A stretch of DNA of 64,000 nt from Actinomycetota bacterium (GCA_016201065.1 JACQDL010000062.1:28786-92785), one strand, 5' to 3'; positions 9,406 through 18,610 are shown, counted from the stretch's first letter. Made by a program: numbers and translations. Notes: a model not told the origin generated them from the letters alone.

Positions 9406-9483
9406 CCGAACCGGCTGACGGTGCGCGTTGGTCAGCCGAACCGGCTGACGATGCGCGTTGGTCAGCCGAACCGGCTGACGATC
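9401..9483. repeat. 30-bp unit tandemly repeated about 2.8 times, each with a hairpin
   Basis: Copies begin at 9401, 9431 and 9461 (the last partial) with exact 30-bp periodicity and very few differences. Each carries the inverted repeat AGCCG-aac-CGGCT (extended to TCAGCCG-aac-CGGCTGA in copies two and three). The yebC TAG falls in copy one, and the stop of the minus-strand gene (9462-9464) falls in copy three. It looks like a bidirectional terminator palindrome amplified by tandem duplication. Confidence 0.85.
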
Positions 9484-10139
9484 GCCACGACGGCACCGCC
9501 GAGGTCGCGGAGCACGTTCACGCCGTAGGCGCCGTCGCTGAAGCCTGGCTGCAGGACGATGGTCCGGCCGAGCCGGACCCGGCGCCCGGCGTGCACCCTC
9601 AGCAGGCCGTCGACGGAGATCCGGCCCGCCTGTGAGGCAGAGCCGAAGTGGCTGAGGATGACCGGTTCCCAGTTGTGGGTCCACTCCCACTCCTCGGTGA
9701 CCCAGCGCAGGTCGCGGACGATCCGCAGCTCGATGTCGCGCATGTGCGTCGGCCCCTTGGCCACCATCTCGGCGCGGGCGTGCACGTACCAGCGCCCGGG
9801 CGGCACCGGGATCACCACCCCGTCGGCCGGCAGCTCACCCTTGAGCACCAGGTAAGGGTCGTCGTTGCGGACCGAGACCGAGCCCAGCGCGTTCCACCCG
9901 GCCTTGCGGTTCATCCCACTGCCGATCGGACCACCGCGGGCGGCCTTCACGGCCCGTTGGGCGTCGCGGAACGGGGTCCGCGGGGTCCGGACCAGCAGTG
10001 CGATGCCGAGGATCGTCGTCGGCATCAGCACCCACAGCAGCCAGGGTATGTTGCTGATCATCAGCATGATGCCGAGCGCGACCACGCCGGCGACGATGAA
10101 CTGTGCCAGCGTGTCTGCCCGGTTCGCCTTGGTTGCCAT
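9462..10139 (-). CDS. Membrane protein of unknown function
   Basis: This 225-residue protein has two closely spaced transmembrane helices (about residues 13-50) followed by a soluble domain of about 160 residues with alternating hydrophobic strands and several tryptophans ([12 protein letters not shown]). The predicted topology places the soluble part after a helical hairpin. The ATG at 10139 opens [11 protein letters not shown] do not recognise the family. It is divergent from ruvC and convergent with yebC. Its stop lies in the third copy of the repeat at 9401-9483, so the repeat expansion did not lengthen the protein. Confidence 0.65.
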   Translation of the reverse strand: MATKANRADTLAQFIVAGVVALGIMLMISNIPWLLWVLMPTTILGIALLVRTPRTPFRDAQRAVKAARGGPIGSGMNRKAGWNALGSVSVRNDDPYLVLKGELPADGVVIPVPPGRWYVHARAEMVAKGPTHMRDIELRIVRDLRWVTEEWEWTHNWEPVILSHFGSASQAGRISVDGLLRVHAGRRVRLGRTIVLQPGFSDGAYGVNVLRDLGGAVVAIVSRFG

Positions 10140-10283
10140 CGCGCTCCACGGTACGTGGTCGATCTTGGTCTCGGCGAGGGATGGTCGCGCGAAACACTCG
10201 GTATGGTGACCCGACCCGGCCCGGCCGCGTGTCGGAGCACGGGGTGGAGTTGGGCTGGCTACCCTCTGCCGTTGGCTACGCTG

Positions 10284-10299
10284 TCGAACAGGTGTTCGT
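10284..10299 (+). promoter_or_regulatory. LexA-binding SOS box upstream of ruvC
   Basis: TCGAAC-AGGT-GTTCGT matches the actinobacterial/Gram-positive SOS box TCGAACnnnnGTTCGA at 11 of 12 fixed positions. It lies 48 nt before the ruvC start, just after a TACGCT hexamer (10277-10282) that could be the -10 box. This predicts repression of ruvCAB by LexA and induction by DNA damage. Confidence 0.8.
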
Positions 10300-10319
10300 G
10301 GCGGGCCGATGAGCCCGCC

Positions 10320-10343
10320 CCGGAAGGAGATCCGGAAGGAGAT
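10320..10343 (+). promoter_or_regulatory. Duplicated Shine-Dalgarno element of ruvC
   Basis: The 12-mer CCGGAAGGAGAT occurs twice in perfect tandem (10320-10331 and 10332-10343). Each copy holds a strong GGAAGGAG ribosome-binding sequence. The second copy is correctly placed for the ruvC GTG at 10347; the first is too far away to serve that start. Confidence 0.75.
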
Positions 10344-10346
10344 ACG

Positions 10347-10880
10347 GTGCGAGTCCTCGGTGTCGATCCGGGTCTGACCCGGTGCGGGTTCGCCGTGGTC
10401 GAGGGCACCGCCGGCCGCCGCCTCCTCGCGCTGGAGTACGGCGTGGTGCGCACCTCGCCGGAGGCCGACATCGGCACCCGGCTGGTCCGCGTTGCCGATC
10501 ACCTGGGTGCGCAGATCGAGAGGTTCCGGCCGGACGTCGTCGCCGTCGAGCGGGTGTTCAGCCAGCACAACGTCCGTACAGTGATGGGGACCGCCCAGGC
10601 CTCGGCGGTGGCGATCCTGGCCGCGGCCCGGCTCGGGTTGCCGGTGGCACTGCACACCCCGAGTGAGGTGAAGGCGGCCGTGACCGGGTCTGGCACGGCG
10701 GGGAAGGCACAGGTGGCGGCGATGGTGACGCGGGTCCTCGGGTTGGCCGCTGCGCCGAAGCCGGCGGATGCGGCCGACGCCCTGGCGCTGGCGATCTGCC
10801 ACGTGTGGCGCGGCTCGGCACAGGCCCGGCTGGCGGCCGCCGCGGCTGCGGCCCGTGCCGGCGCGGCGGTGCCGCGGTGA
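10347..10880 (+). CDS. ruvC: Holliday junction resolvase RuvC
   Basis: This 177-residue endonuclease cleaves Holliday junctions symmetrically, together with RuvAB. The four acidic catalytic residues align with the family: Asp7 ([10 protein letters not shown]), Glu68 ([11 protein letters not shown]), Asp141 and Asp144 ([11 protein letters not shown]). It is the first gene of ruvC-ruvA-ruvB and lies behind an SOS box and a duplicated ribosome-binding site. The C-terminal 20 residues are alanine-rich and end within a 26-bp-period duplication that spills into the ruvA start region. The GTG start is set by the strong GGAAGGAG. Confidence 0.95.
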   Translation: MRVLGVDPGLTRCGFAVVEGTAGRRLLALEYGVVRTSPEADIGTRLVRVADHLGAQIERFRPDVVAVERVFSQHNVRTVMGTAQASAVAILAAARLGLPVALHTPSEVKAAVTGSGTAGKAQVAAMVTRVLGLAAAPKPADAADALALAICHVWRGSAQARLAAAAAAARAGAAVPR

Positions 10881-10912
10881 TCGTCCGCGCGGCGGTGCCG
10901 CGGTGATCGCCA
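10861..10912 (+). repeat. Tandem duplication across the ruvC stop / ruvA start junction
   Basis: A 23-nt stretch (10861-10883) is repeated exactly at 10887-10909, period 26. Each copy contains GCGGTGATCG. In copy one the GTGA overlaps the ruvC stop; in copy two the equivalent GTG (10903) is the ruvA start. The duplication therefore converted a likely four-base overlap into a 22-nt gap. Confidence 0.8.
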
Positions 10913-11514
10913 GCGTGCGTGGCACGGTCGTGGCGGTGTCGCCGGAGGGCGCCGTCGTTGAGGTCGGTGGCGTTGGCCTGGCAGTGCAGTGCACACCCGG
11001 CACGCTGGCCCGGCTGCGGGTCGGGGAGCAGGCGCGGCTCGCCACCAGCCTGGTCGTGCGGGAGGACTCGCTGACCCTCTACGGCTTTGCCGACGATGAC
11101 GAGCGCAGCCTCTTCGAGCTGCTCCAGACGGCCAGCGGCGTGGGTCCGCGGCTGGCCCAGGCCGTGCTCGGCGTTCTACCGCCGGTCCGGACCCGGCTGG
11201 CGCTGAGCAGCGGTGACGTGCAGACCCTCACCCGGGTGCCGGGCATCGGCAAGAAGGGGGCGGAGCGGATGATCCTGGAGCTGCGCGACCGGGTCGGTCC
11301 GGTTGCCACGGACGATGTCCGGCCAGGGCTCCCGCCCGGCACCGTCACCGCTGTCCAGCCGTGGCACGACCAGGTCGGGCAGGCGCTGGTGGGGCTGGGC
11401 TGGAGCGCACGCGAGGCGGAGGACGCGGTGGCGGCCGTCGTGCCGGAGGCGGAGCGGGGGGCGGACGTGCCGACCCTCCTGCGGTCGGCGTTGCGCCTGC
11501 TGGGCCGGCCATGA
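10903..11514 (+). CDS. ruvA: Holliday junction DNA helicase RuvA
   Basis: This 203-residue tetrameric junction-recognition subunit starts with the OB-fold opening [11 protein letters not shown]. It has two helix-hairpin-helix regions around residues 70-90 ([14 protein letters not shown]) and 108-120 ([16 protein letters not shown]) and a C-terminal RuvB-binding domain with [23 protein letters not shown]. The GTG start at 10903 is in the second copy of a short duplication; an upstream GTG at 10877 is out of frame and stops quickly. The stop overlaps the ruvB start as ATGA. Confidence 0.95.
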   Translation: MIASVRGTVVAVSPEGAVVEVGGVGLAVQCTPGTLARLRVGEQARLATSLVVREDSLTLYGFADDDERSLFELLQTASGVGPRLAQAVLGVLPPVRTRLALSSGDVQTLTRVPGIGKKGAERMILELRDRVGPVATDDVRPGLPPGTVTAVQPWHDQVGQALVGLGWSAREAEDAVAAVVPEAERGADVPTLLRSALRLLGRP

Positions 11515-12545
11515 CCGACGCCCTCGGTGATGAGCTGGTCTCACCGCTGGCCGCCGTCGACGAGCGGGAGGTCGAGCAGTCGCTGCGGCCCCGCCGGCTG
11601 ACCGAGTTCGTCGGGCAGGCCCGGGTCCGCGAGCAGCTGCAGCTGGTGCTGGCCTCCGCACTGCGCCGGGGCAAGCCGCCGGACCACGTGTTGCTGTCGG
11701 GTCCGCCCGGCCTCGGCAAGACCTCGCTGTCGATGATCATTGCGGCTGAGCTGGGCAGCGCGATCCGGATCACCAGCGGTCCGGCGATCGAGCGGGCCGG
11801 CGACCTCGCCGCCATGCTGTCCAACCTGGTCGAGGGGGACGTGCTGTTCATTGACGAGATCCACCGGATCGCGCGGCCGGCCGAGGAGCTGCTCTACGTG
11901 GCCATGGAGGACTTCCGGGTCGACGTCGTGGTGGGGAAGGGACCGGGAGCCACCGCGATCCCGCTCGACGTGGCGCCGTTCACGCTGGTCGGTGCGACCA
12001 CCCGGGCGGGGCTGCTGACCGGGCCGTTGCGGGACCGGTTCGGGTTCACCGGCCACATGGAGTTCTACGAGGCGGACGACCTGGAGCGGGTGCTGCGCCG
12101 CAGCGCGGGCCTGCTGAACATCGTGTTGCGCCCGGACGGTGCCGCCGAGATCGCGGGGAGGTCCCGGGGTACCCCACGGATCGCGAACCGGTTGCTGCGC
12201 CGGGTCCGCGACTACGCCGAGATTCGCGGGAATGGCGTGGTCGATCGGGCGACCGCACGGGCCGCCCTGGCCGTCTACGACGTGGACGAGCTGGGTCTGG
12301 ACCGGCTCGACCGTGCGGTGCTGGACGCGCTGGTGCGGCGTTTCGGCGGTGGCCCGGTCGGCGTGTCGACGCTCGCCGTCGCGGTGGGCGAGGAGGCGCA
12401 GACGGTCGAGGAGGTCGCCGAGCCCTTCCTGGTCCGGACCGGTCTGCTGGCGCGGACCCCGCGCGGCCGGGTGGCCACCGCGGCGGCGTGGCGGCATCTC
12501 GACCTGACCCCACCGGCGGGCGGGGCGACCCTGTTCGGTTCGTGA
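11511..12545 (+). CDS. ruvB: Holliday junction branch-migration ATPase RuvB
   Basis: This 344-residue AAA+ motor drives branch migration. Walker A is GPPGLGKT (64-71), Walker B is DEIH (115-118), sensor 1 is GATTRAGLL and the arginine-finger region is GPLRDRFGF. The winged-helix C-terminal domain ends with the family [17 protein letters not shown] block. It is the last gene of the SOS-controlled ruvCAB set and is coupled to ruvA by a four-base overlap. Nothing unusual is seen in length or motifs. Confidence 0.97.
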   Translation: MTDALGDELVSPLAAVDEREVEQSLRPRRLTEFVGQARVREQLQLVLASALRRGKPPDHVLLSGPPGLGKTSLSMIIAAELGSAIRITSGPAIERAGDLAAMLSNLVEGDVLFIDEIHRIARPAEELLYVAMEDFRVDVVVGKGPGATAIPLDVAPFTLVGATTRAGLLTGPLRDRFGFTGHMEFYEADDLERVLRRSAGLLNIVLRPDGAAEIAGRSRGTPRIANRLLRRVRDYAEIRGNGVVDRATARAALAVYDVDELGLDRLDRAVLDALVRRFGGGPVGVSTLAVAVGEEAQTVEEVAEPFLVRTGLLARTPRGRVATAAAWRHLDLTPPAGGATLFGS

Positions 12546-12663
12546 CGTCGTGGCCGGCGGCCAGGAACTTGGCCGCGGTCCCCTCCCGTTGGGCGACATG
12601 GACGCCCTGTCTCGTCTAGACTCCCGCCGGCCGTAGCCGTTGACCCAGAAGGATCGTCAGCTC

Positions 12664-13005
12664 GTGAAGCAAGCCATCCCTCTCATCCTGATCGCCATCG
12701 CGTTCGTCGTTCTCATCGTGCTCCCGATGCGATCCCGCAACCGCGAGCTGCAGCGCGTCCAGGAGATGCAGCGCTCGCTCCAGGTGGGTGCCCGTGTCAT
12801 GACCTCCTCGGGGATGTACGGGCGGATCGTCGGCCTCGGCGAGGACACCGTCGACCTGGAGATCGCGCCGCGTGTGACCACCACCTGGTCCCGGATGGCG
12901 GTGCGCGAGGCGCCGGACAGTCCCGGTACGGCCGGTCCGGATCGACCCGCCGGCGCCGGGGCCGATGACACTGCCGGGGGCGAGCCGGCGGCGGAGCCCA
13001 CCTGA
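12664..13005 (+). CDS. yajC: Preprotein translocase accessory subunit YajC
   Basis: This 113-residue protein has a single N-terminal transmembrane helix (about residues 3-22), the conserved LPMRSRNRELQRVQEMQRSL stretch and the GARVMTSSGMYGRIV core of YajC. YajC associates with SecDF-YidC in the inner membrane, and secD and secF follow. The GTG at 12664 lies 10 nt after AGAAGGA; a TTG at 12640 in the same frame lacks a ribosome-binding site. TAGACT at 12617-12622 is a possible -10 box. The C-terminal tail is acidic and glycine/alanine-rich. Confidence 0.88.
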   Translation: MKQAIPLILIAIAFVVLIVLPMRSRNRELQRVQEMQRSLQVGARVMTSSGMYGRIVGLGEDTVDLEIAPRVTTTWSRMAVREAPDSPGTAGPDRPAGAGADDTAGGEPAAEPT

Positions 13006-13128
13006 CGGGCGGCCATACTGACCGTACGCCCGGACGGCGTGCATCTGAACAGCTCGCGCACCTGAACAACCCGGCAAGTCTGAACAACCCGGCCAGTCGG
13101 GCCGGACGACCGAGGAGACCGAGTTCCC

Positions 13129-14784
13129 GTGGCCGCACCACAGGCACAGCTACGTGCCGGACGCTACTTCCTCGCCCTGCTCGTGCTCGTGACCCTGCTG
13201 TACGGGCTGGTCTTCCTCACCGGCTCGACCCGGACCCCGAAGCTGGGTCTGGACCTGCGCGGGGGCACGACCGTCACGCTGGTGGCGAAGACGAGCGACG
13301 GCAAGACGCCCGGCAGCGACGCGATGAACACCGCCCGGGAGATCATCCAGAGTCGGGTCAACGGTCGTGGCATCGCCTCCGCTGAGGTCGTCATCGAGGG
13401 CACCAGCAACATCGTGATCTCGGTACCGGGTGACAACGGTGAGCAGGCCAAGCAGCTCGGCTCGACGGCCTTGCTGCGGTTCCGCCCCGTTCTTCAGGTC
13501 TTCCCGGTCGCGGGTGTGACCAGCCCACCACCCACGCCGAGCGCGCCCACGCCGAGCGCGCCCAGCCCGACCGCGAGCGGTGCGGCGGGTACCGCCACCC
13601 CCAGACCCACACCTTCGGTGACCCCGAAGACCTCGGTGACCCCGAAGGTCTCGGTGAGCCCGAAACCAACCCCGGCGTCGAGCGGCAGTCCGGTGCCGAC
13701 CAGCCCGGAGCAGCTCTACCCGGGCGCGACGCCCGACCAGCTCCGCATGCTCACCGGGCTGAACTGCAAGGCACAGCAGGCGGTGATCGACAACCCCGCC
13801 CAGGAGATCGCCGCCTGCAGCACCGACGGCCTGTACAAGTACGTCCTCGACAAGGTCATCGGCGAGGGTGTGCCCGGCAAGACGCCGCTGGAGGGCACCC
13901 AAATCGCCAACGCGCAGGCGCAGTACGACACCCAGAACCTGCAGGGATGGGTGGTGCTGCTCGACTTCAGGAGCGCGGGCCAGACCACCTGGGCGGAGTA
14001 CACCGCGGCGAACGTCGGCAAGAACGTCGCGTTCACCCTGGACGGCAAGGTCGTCTCCGCACCGACCATCCAGGGCGCCATCAACGGCCAGACCCAGATC
14101 ACCGGCAACTTCGACGAGAGCAGCGCGAAGGACCTCGCCAACTCGCTGAAGTACGGCGCGCTCCCGCTGGCATTCACCCAGGCCAACGCGCAGACCGTCT
14201 CGCCGACCCTCGGCACCGACCAGATGAGGGCCGGCCTGCTGGCCGGCGGGATCGGCCTCCTGCTCGTCGTGATCTACACCCTGCTGTACTACCGGGCGCT
14301 CGGCCTGGTCACGATCACGAGCCTGCTGGTGTCCGGGATGCTCACCTACGCCGGGCTCGTGCTCCTGGGGCGGCAGATCGGGTTCACCCTGACCCTGGCC
14401 GGCATCGCCGGCTTCATCGTGGCCGTCGGCATCACCGCCGACTCGTTCGTCGTCTTCTTCGAGCGGCTCAAGGATGAGGTGCGTGAGGGGCGGACCGGCC
14501 GGTCGGCGGTGCCACGGGCGTGGGTGCGGGCACGGCGGACCATCCTGTCCGCCGACGCGGTCTCCTTCCTCGCCGCCGCCGTCCTCTACGTCACGGCCGC
14601 GGGTGACGTGAAGGGCTTCGCGTTCACCCTCGGCTTGTCCACGATCCTCGATCTGGTCGTGGTGTTCCTGTTCACCCATCCGCTGATCGCGGTGGCCTCA
14701 CGGCGGGCGAACTTCACCTCCGGCCGGGTGTCCGGCCTGGGTGCGGTGCGGCGCAAGCCGGCGGCCGCCGCGGTGACCGGCTAA
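13129..14784 (+). CDS. secD: Protein translocase subunit SecD
   Basis: This 551-residue subunit of the SecDF complex uses the proton gradient to assist protein export. It has TM1 at residues 13-31, the D1 motif LGLDLRGG (39-46), a large extracytoplasmic P1 domain, and five further helices from residue 362 containing the GIAGFIVAVGITADSFVVFFERLKDE block. P1 is interrupted at residues 132-195 by a proline/serine/threonine-rich low-complexity segment encoded by short DNA repeats. The GTG start follows GAGGAGACCGAG. secF begins 12 nt downstream. Confidence 0.95.
   Translation: MAAPQAQLRAGRYFLALLVLVTLLYGLVFLTGSTRTPKLGLDLRGGTTVTLVAKTSDGKTPGSDAMNTAREIIQSRVNGRGIASAEVVIEGTSNIVISVPGDNGEQAKQLGSTALLRFRPVLQVFPVAGVTSPPPTPSAPTPSAPSPTASGAAGTATPRPTPSVTPKTSVTPKVSVSPKPTPASSGSPVPTSPEQLYPGATPDQLRMLTGLNCKAQQAVIDNPAQEIAACSTDGLYKYVLDKVIGEGVPGKTPLEGTQIANAQAQYDTQNLQGWVVLLDFRSAGQTTWAEYTAANVGKNVAFTLDGKVVSAPTIQGAINGQTQITGNFDESSAKDLANSLKYGALPLAFTQANAQTVSPTLGTDQMRAGLLAGGIGLLLVVIYTLLYYRALGLVTITSLLVSGMLTYAGLVLLGRQIGFTLTLAGIAGFIVAVGITADSFVVFFERLKDEVREGRTGRSAVPRAWVRARRTILSADAVSFLAAAVLYVTAAGDVKGFAFTLGLSTILDLVVVFLFTHPLIAVASRRANFTSGRVSGLGAVRRKPAAAAVTG
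13522..13713 (+). repeat. Low-complexity P/S/T-rich repeat segment inside secD
   Basis: Short imperfect repeats, such as ACGCCGAGCGCGCCC twice in tandem and TCGGTGACCCCGAAG-like units three times, encode about 64 residues rich in Pro, Ser, Thr and Ala (TPSAP, SVTPK units). The reading frame is kept. The segment lies in the external P1 domain and is probably a disordered linker. Confidence 0.75.
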
Positions 14785-14796
14785 GGAGCGCAGACC

Positions 14797-15978
14797 GTGT
14801 CTTTCGCTGGTCGTCTCTACCGCGGCGAGAACAGCTTCGACTTCATCGGCTCCCGCCGGCGGTGGTATCTCGCCTCCGGCGCGTTGCTGCTGCTGTGCGT
14901 GCTGAGCTTCGCGGTTCGCGGTTTCAACTTCGGCATCGAGTTCCAGGGCGGCACCCAGTTCCAGTTCCCGGCCAGCACCGTCGCCTCGCTCGATGATGCC
15001 GAGGCGGCCGTGCACACCACCGGGCCCCAGGTGGCCAGCCGGCAGTACGTCGGCTCCGGGGCCACTCGGCAGGTACTGGTGCGCACCAGCCAGATGAGCC
15101 CCGCGGAGGAGACCAAGGTCCAGCAGGCAGTGGCCGCCCGCTTCGGGTTGCGGGTCGCGGACGTGTCGGTCAGCTCGGTGAGCTCCTCGTGGGGGCACGA
15201 GGTCACCCGCAAGGCCCTCACCGGTCTGATCATCTTCGTGGTCCTGGTGAGCCTGTTCATCGCGGTCAGGTTCGCGCCGAAGATGGCGGCGGGGGCGATC
15301 GTCGCGCTGCTGCACGACCTGCTGCTCGCGGCTGGCGTGTACTCGCTGGTCGGCTTCGAGGTCACCCCGGCCACCGTCGTCGGGCTGCTCACGATCCTCG
15401 GCTTCTCGCTCTACGACACCGTGGTGGTCTTCGACAAGGTTGCCGAGAACACCCGGGGGATCCTCGGGAGCACCCGGCAGACCTATAGCGAGGCCGCCAA
15501 CCTCGCGGTCAACCAGACGCTGATGCGCTCCATCAACACCTCGCTGATCGCGTTGCTGCCCGTCGCGGGACTGCTGTTCGTCGGTGCCGGGCTGCTCGGC
15601 GTCGGCACGCTGAAGGACCTGGCGCTGGTGCTGCTCGTCGGTATCGCCGCCGGCACCTACAGCTCGATCTTCATCGCGACGCCGCTCGTGGTGGACCTCA
15701 CCGAACGGGAGACCCGGTACGCCGCGCTCCGCAAGCGGGTCCTGGCCAAGCGGGCGACCGAAGCCGGCCGGGTCAGGGTCGACCCGGCGGTCGCGCCGGT
15801 GGCTGGCGCCGCCGACGGAGTCGAGCGTGCCGCTGACGGTGGAGGCGACCTGCTCGCGGAGGCCCTGGTTCCCGGCGTCGCGCCACGGCCGGGTGCCCGT
15901 CCACAGGCACGCAAGTCCGGCGGCCGGCCGCAGGGGCGGAAGAAGGGTGGCCGGCCGCAGGCCCGGCGGCGGCACTGA
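14797..15978 (+). CDS. secF: Protein translocase subunit SecF
   Basis: This 393-residue partner of SecD has TM1 at residues 23-41, the conserved FGIEFQGGTQ motif (45-54), a periplasmic-type domain, and five C-terminal helices including GLLTILGFSLYDTVVVFDKV and RSINTSLIALLPV. An extra C-terminal tail of about 80 residues is rich in glycine, arginine and lysine with GGRPQ repeats, probably cytosolic and basic. The gene follows secD closely and must be cotranscribed. The rsh gene follows; I see no apt gene in the gap, although apt often lies here in other bacteria. Confidence 0.95.
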   Translation: MSFAGRLYRGENSFDFIGSRRRWYLASGALLLLCVLSFAVRGFNFGIEFQGGTQFQFPASTVASLDDAEAAVHTTGPQVASRQYVGSGATRQVLVRTSQMSPAEETKVQQAVAARFGLRVADVSVSSVSSSWGHEVTRKALTGLIIFVVLVSLFIAVRFAPKMAAGAIVALLHDLLLAAGVYSLVGFEVTPATVVGLLTILGFSLYDTVVVFDKVAENTRGILGSTRQTYSEAANLAVNQTLMRSINTSLIALLPVAGLLFVGAGLLGVGTLKDLALVLLVGIAAGTYSSIFIATPLVVDLTERETRYAALRKRVLAKRATEAGRVRVDPAVAPVAGAADGVERAADGGGDLLAEALVPGVAPRPGARPQARKSGGRPQGRKKGGRPQARRRH

Positions 15979-16059
15979 CCCGCCGGCCCGGACACCGACC
16001 GGACACGGTCCGGACACAGCGCGGCAACCGGTTGCAGTCCGGTTGGTTCGATCGGCCCC

Positions 16060-16091
16060 TTGACGGTTCGGGCGGGGTGCGGCCGTACACT
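16060..16091 (+). promoter_or_regulatory. Possible promoter of the rsh gene
   Basis: TTGACG at 16060-16065 and TACACT at 16086-16091 are good -35 and -10 hexamers, but the 20-nt spacer is longer than usual. AGGGGG at 16116-16121 further downstream is a ribosome-binding candidate. Confidence 0.35.
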
Positions 16092-16168
16092 CGGTGGGAG
16101 ATATTGGCTGACCCGAGGGGGCGGTTCTGACTTCCGAGGCGATCTCTGGGCCCGGGGACCGGGCGCCG

Positions 16169-18601
16169 GTGCCCGGTGAGCGGGCCCTGACCTCCGGGCC
16201 GGTCGTGCGCGCCACTGCTGGTGCCGACGCTGCCGTGCCCGCTGCGACGATGACGGAGCCGCCGGAAGCCGGACCGCTGCTGGTGGACACCGGTCCGGAC
16301 ACCATGCCGATGCCGGCGGTGCGTGGTACCGAGGAGGAGGGCGGGGACGGACCGTTCCGGCGCCGCCGGGTGCGGGCCCGGCTGGCGCGCCGCATCGCGG
16401 TCGGGCAACGGCCGGCGGGCGCCGTCAAGCCGGTGCTGGAACCGCTGGTCGCCACCCATCGTGCGGCCCATCCGAAGGCCGACCTCCGCGAGCTGCAGCG
16501 CGCCTACGACGTCGCCGAGGAGTACCACCGCGGCCAGCTCCGCAAGAGCGGGGACCCCTACATCACCCATCCGCTCGCCGTGGCGACGATCCTTGGTGAG
16601 CTCGGGATGGACACCACGACCCTGGTCGCCGGCCTGCTGCACGACACCGTCGAGGACACCGGGCTGACCCTGACCCAGGTCGAGGAACAGTTCGGACCCA
16701 AGGTCGCGCACCTGGTCGACGGCGTGACCAAGCTGGACAAGGTCAAGTACGGCGACGCCGCGGAGGCCGAGACCATCCGCAAGATGGTCGTGGCGATGGC
16801 CAGCGACCCCAGGGTCCTGGTGATCAAGCTTTCGGACCGGCTGCACAACATGCGGACCCTGCGCTTCCTCCCGCCGCACAAGCAGGAGCGGAAGGCGCGT
16901 GAGGTGCTGGAGGTGCTCGCCCCGCTGGCCCACCGGCTCGGCATGAACACGGTGAAGTGGGAGCTGGAGGACCTCGCCTTCGCCACGCTCTACCCGAAGC
17001 GGTACGACGAGATCGTCCGGCTCGTCGCCGAGCGGGCCCCGCAGCGCGATGTGTATCTGGCCCAGTGCGTCGACGTCGTCGGTGCCCAGCTGCGCGAGTC
17101 GAAGGTCAAGGCGTCGGTGACCGGCCGCCCCAAGCACTACTACTCGATCTACCAGAAGATGATCGTGCGGGGCCGGGAGTTCACCGACATCTACGACCTG
17201 GTGGGTATCCGGGTGCTGGTCGAGTCGGTCCGGGACTGCTACGCGGCGCTCGGCGTCATCCACGCTACCTGGCAGCCGGTCCCGGGCCGGTTCAAGGACT
17301 ACATCGCCATGCCGAAGTTCAACATGTACCAGTCGCTGCACACCACGGTGATCGGTCCTGGCGGGAAGCCGGTGGAGCTGCAGATCCGCACCTACGCCAT
17401 GCACCGCACCGCGGAGTACGGCATCGCGGCGCACTGGAAGTACAAGGAGCAGAAGGGCGTCGAGGCGTCCGTGCCGTACACCCAGGACGAGATGCTCTGG
17501 CTGCGTCAGCTCGTGGACTGGCAGCGGGAGACGCAGGAGCCGGAGGAGTTCCTCGACTCGCTGCGGTTCGACCTCGGTGCGAACGAGGTCTTCGTCTTCA
17601 CCCCGAAGGGTGATGTCATCGCGCTCCCGTCGGGCTCGACTCCGGTGGACTTCGCCTACGCGATCCACACCGATGTCGGGCACCGCTGCATCGGCGCCCG
17701 GGTCGACCGCAAGCTCGTCTCGCTGGAGAGCCGGCTGGAGAACGGCGACACCGTCGAGGTGATCACCGCCAAGTCGGAGACGGCCGGCCCGTCGCAGGAC
17801 TGGTTGACCTTCGTCAAGAGCCCGCGCGCCAAGACCAAGATCCGCCAGTGGTTCGCCAAGGGCCGGCGCGAGGACGCCATCGAGGCCGGCAAGGAGGCGA
17901 TCAGCAAGGCGGTGCACAGGCAGGGCCTGCCGCTGCACCGGCTGCTCGGTGGCGAATCGCTGGCCACCCTCGCCAAGGACCTCCGGTTCTCGGACGTGAC
18001 GGCGCTGTACGCCGCGGTCGGGGACAACCAGATCTCCGCACAGGCGGTCGTCCACCGGCTGATGGTGGCGCTCGGCGGGCCGGAGGGTGCCGTCGAGGAC
18101 ATCGCCGAGACCGCGACGCCGACCCGGTCCCCGCGCCGGGTGTCGGTCGACCCGGGTGTCATCGTCGCCGGTGCCAGCGACGTGTGGGTCAAGCTGGCGA
18201 AGTGCTGCACCCCGGTACCCGGCGACGAGATCATCGGGTTCGTCACCCGCGGCGGTGGGGTGTCGGTGCACCGCAAGTCGTGCACGAACGCGACCTGGCT
18301 GGGGTGCGAGCCGGAGCGGCTCGTCGACGTGCAGTGGCGCCCGTCCGCCGACTCGGTGTTCCTCGTCGCGATCCAGGTCGAGGCGCTGGACCGGCACCAG
18401 TTGCTCTCCGACATCTCCCGGGTCCTCGCCGACGAGCGGGTGAGCATCCTCTCGGCCGCGGTGAGCACGGGCCGGGACCGGGTCGCGATCAGCAAGTTCA
18501 CCTTCGAGCTCGGCGACGCGAAACACCTCGGACACGTGCTGCGCGCGATCCGCGCGGTGGACGGCGTCTACGACGTGTACCGGATCGCCTCGGTGTCCTG
18601 A
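16169..18601 (+). CDS. relA: Bifunctional (p)ppGpp synthetase/hydrolase (RelA/SpoT homologue)
   Basis: This long RSH protein has at least 810 residues. An N-terminal, probably disordered extension of about 85 residues precedes the HD hydrolase domain (His134, HDTVEDT at 158-164), so both activities are likely. Next come the synthetase domain with [13 protein letters not shown] and [22 protein letters not shown], the TGS domain ([17 protein letters not shown]), the conserved-cysteine [12 protein letters not shown] region, and a C-terminal ACT domain. GTG 16169 is the first canonical start after an in-frame stop at 16109, but it has no ribosome-binding site; a CTG at 16127 sits 5 nt after GAGGGGG. 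The gene is convergent with the cyclophilin gene. Confidence 0.94.
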   Translation: MPGERALTSGPVVRATAGADAAVPAATMTEPPEAGPLLVDTGPDTMPMPAVRGTEEEGGDGPFRRRRVRARLARRIAVGQRPAGAVKPVLEPLVATHRAAHPKADLRELQRAYDVAEEYHRGQLRKSGDPYITHPLAVATILGELGMDTTTLVAGLLHDTVEDTGLTLTQVEEQFGPKVAHLVDGVTKLDKVKYGDAAEAETIRKMVVAMASDPRVLVIKLSDRLHNMRTLRFLPPHKQERKAREVLEVLAPLAHRLGMNTVKWELEDLAFATLYPKRYDEIVRLVAERAPQRDVYLAQCVDVVGAQLRESKVKASVTGRPKHYYSIYQKMIVRGREFTDIYDLVGIRVLVESVRDCYAALGVIHATWQPVPGRFKDYIAMPKFNMYQSLHTTVIGPGGKPVELQIRTYAMHRTAEYGIAAHWKYKEQKGVEASVPYTQDEMLWLRQLVDWQRETQEPEEFLDSLRFDLGANEVFVFTPKGDVIALPSGSTPVDFAYAIHTDVGHRCIGARVDRKLVSLESRLENGDTVEVITAKSETAGPSQDWLTFVKSPRAKTKIRQWFAKGRREDAIEAGKEAISKAVHRQGLPLHRLLGGESLATLAKDLRFSDVTALYAAVGDNQISAQAVVHRLMVALGGPEGAVEDIAETATPTRSPRRVSVDPGVIVAGASDVWVKLAKCCTPVPGDEIIGFVTRGGGVSVHRKSCTNATWLGCEPERLVDVQWRPSADSVFLVAIQVEALDRHQLLSDISRVLADERVSILSAAVSTGRDRVAISKFTFELGDAKHLGHVLRAIRAVDGVYDVYRIASVS

Positions 18602-18610
18602 CCCGCTGAC

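Noticed and set aside
12640..12663. TTG 12640 as the yajC start
   Set aside because: It has no ribosome-binding site, while GTG 12664 lies 10 nt after AGAAGGA and begins at the usual place before the transmembrane helix.
15773..18535. A 920-codon open frame on the minus strand opposite rsh
   Set aside because: It is the antisense shadow of the rsh gene in very GC-rich DNA. Its translation is rich in Arg, His, Gly and Asp with no recognisable domain, whereas the plus strand encodes a complete RSH enzyme.
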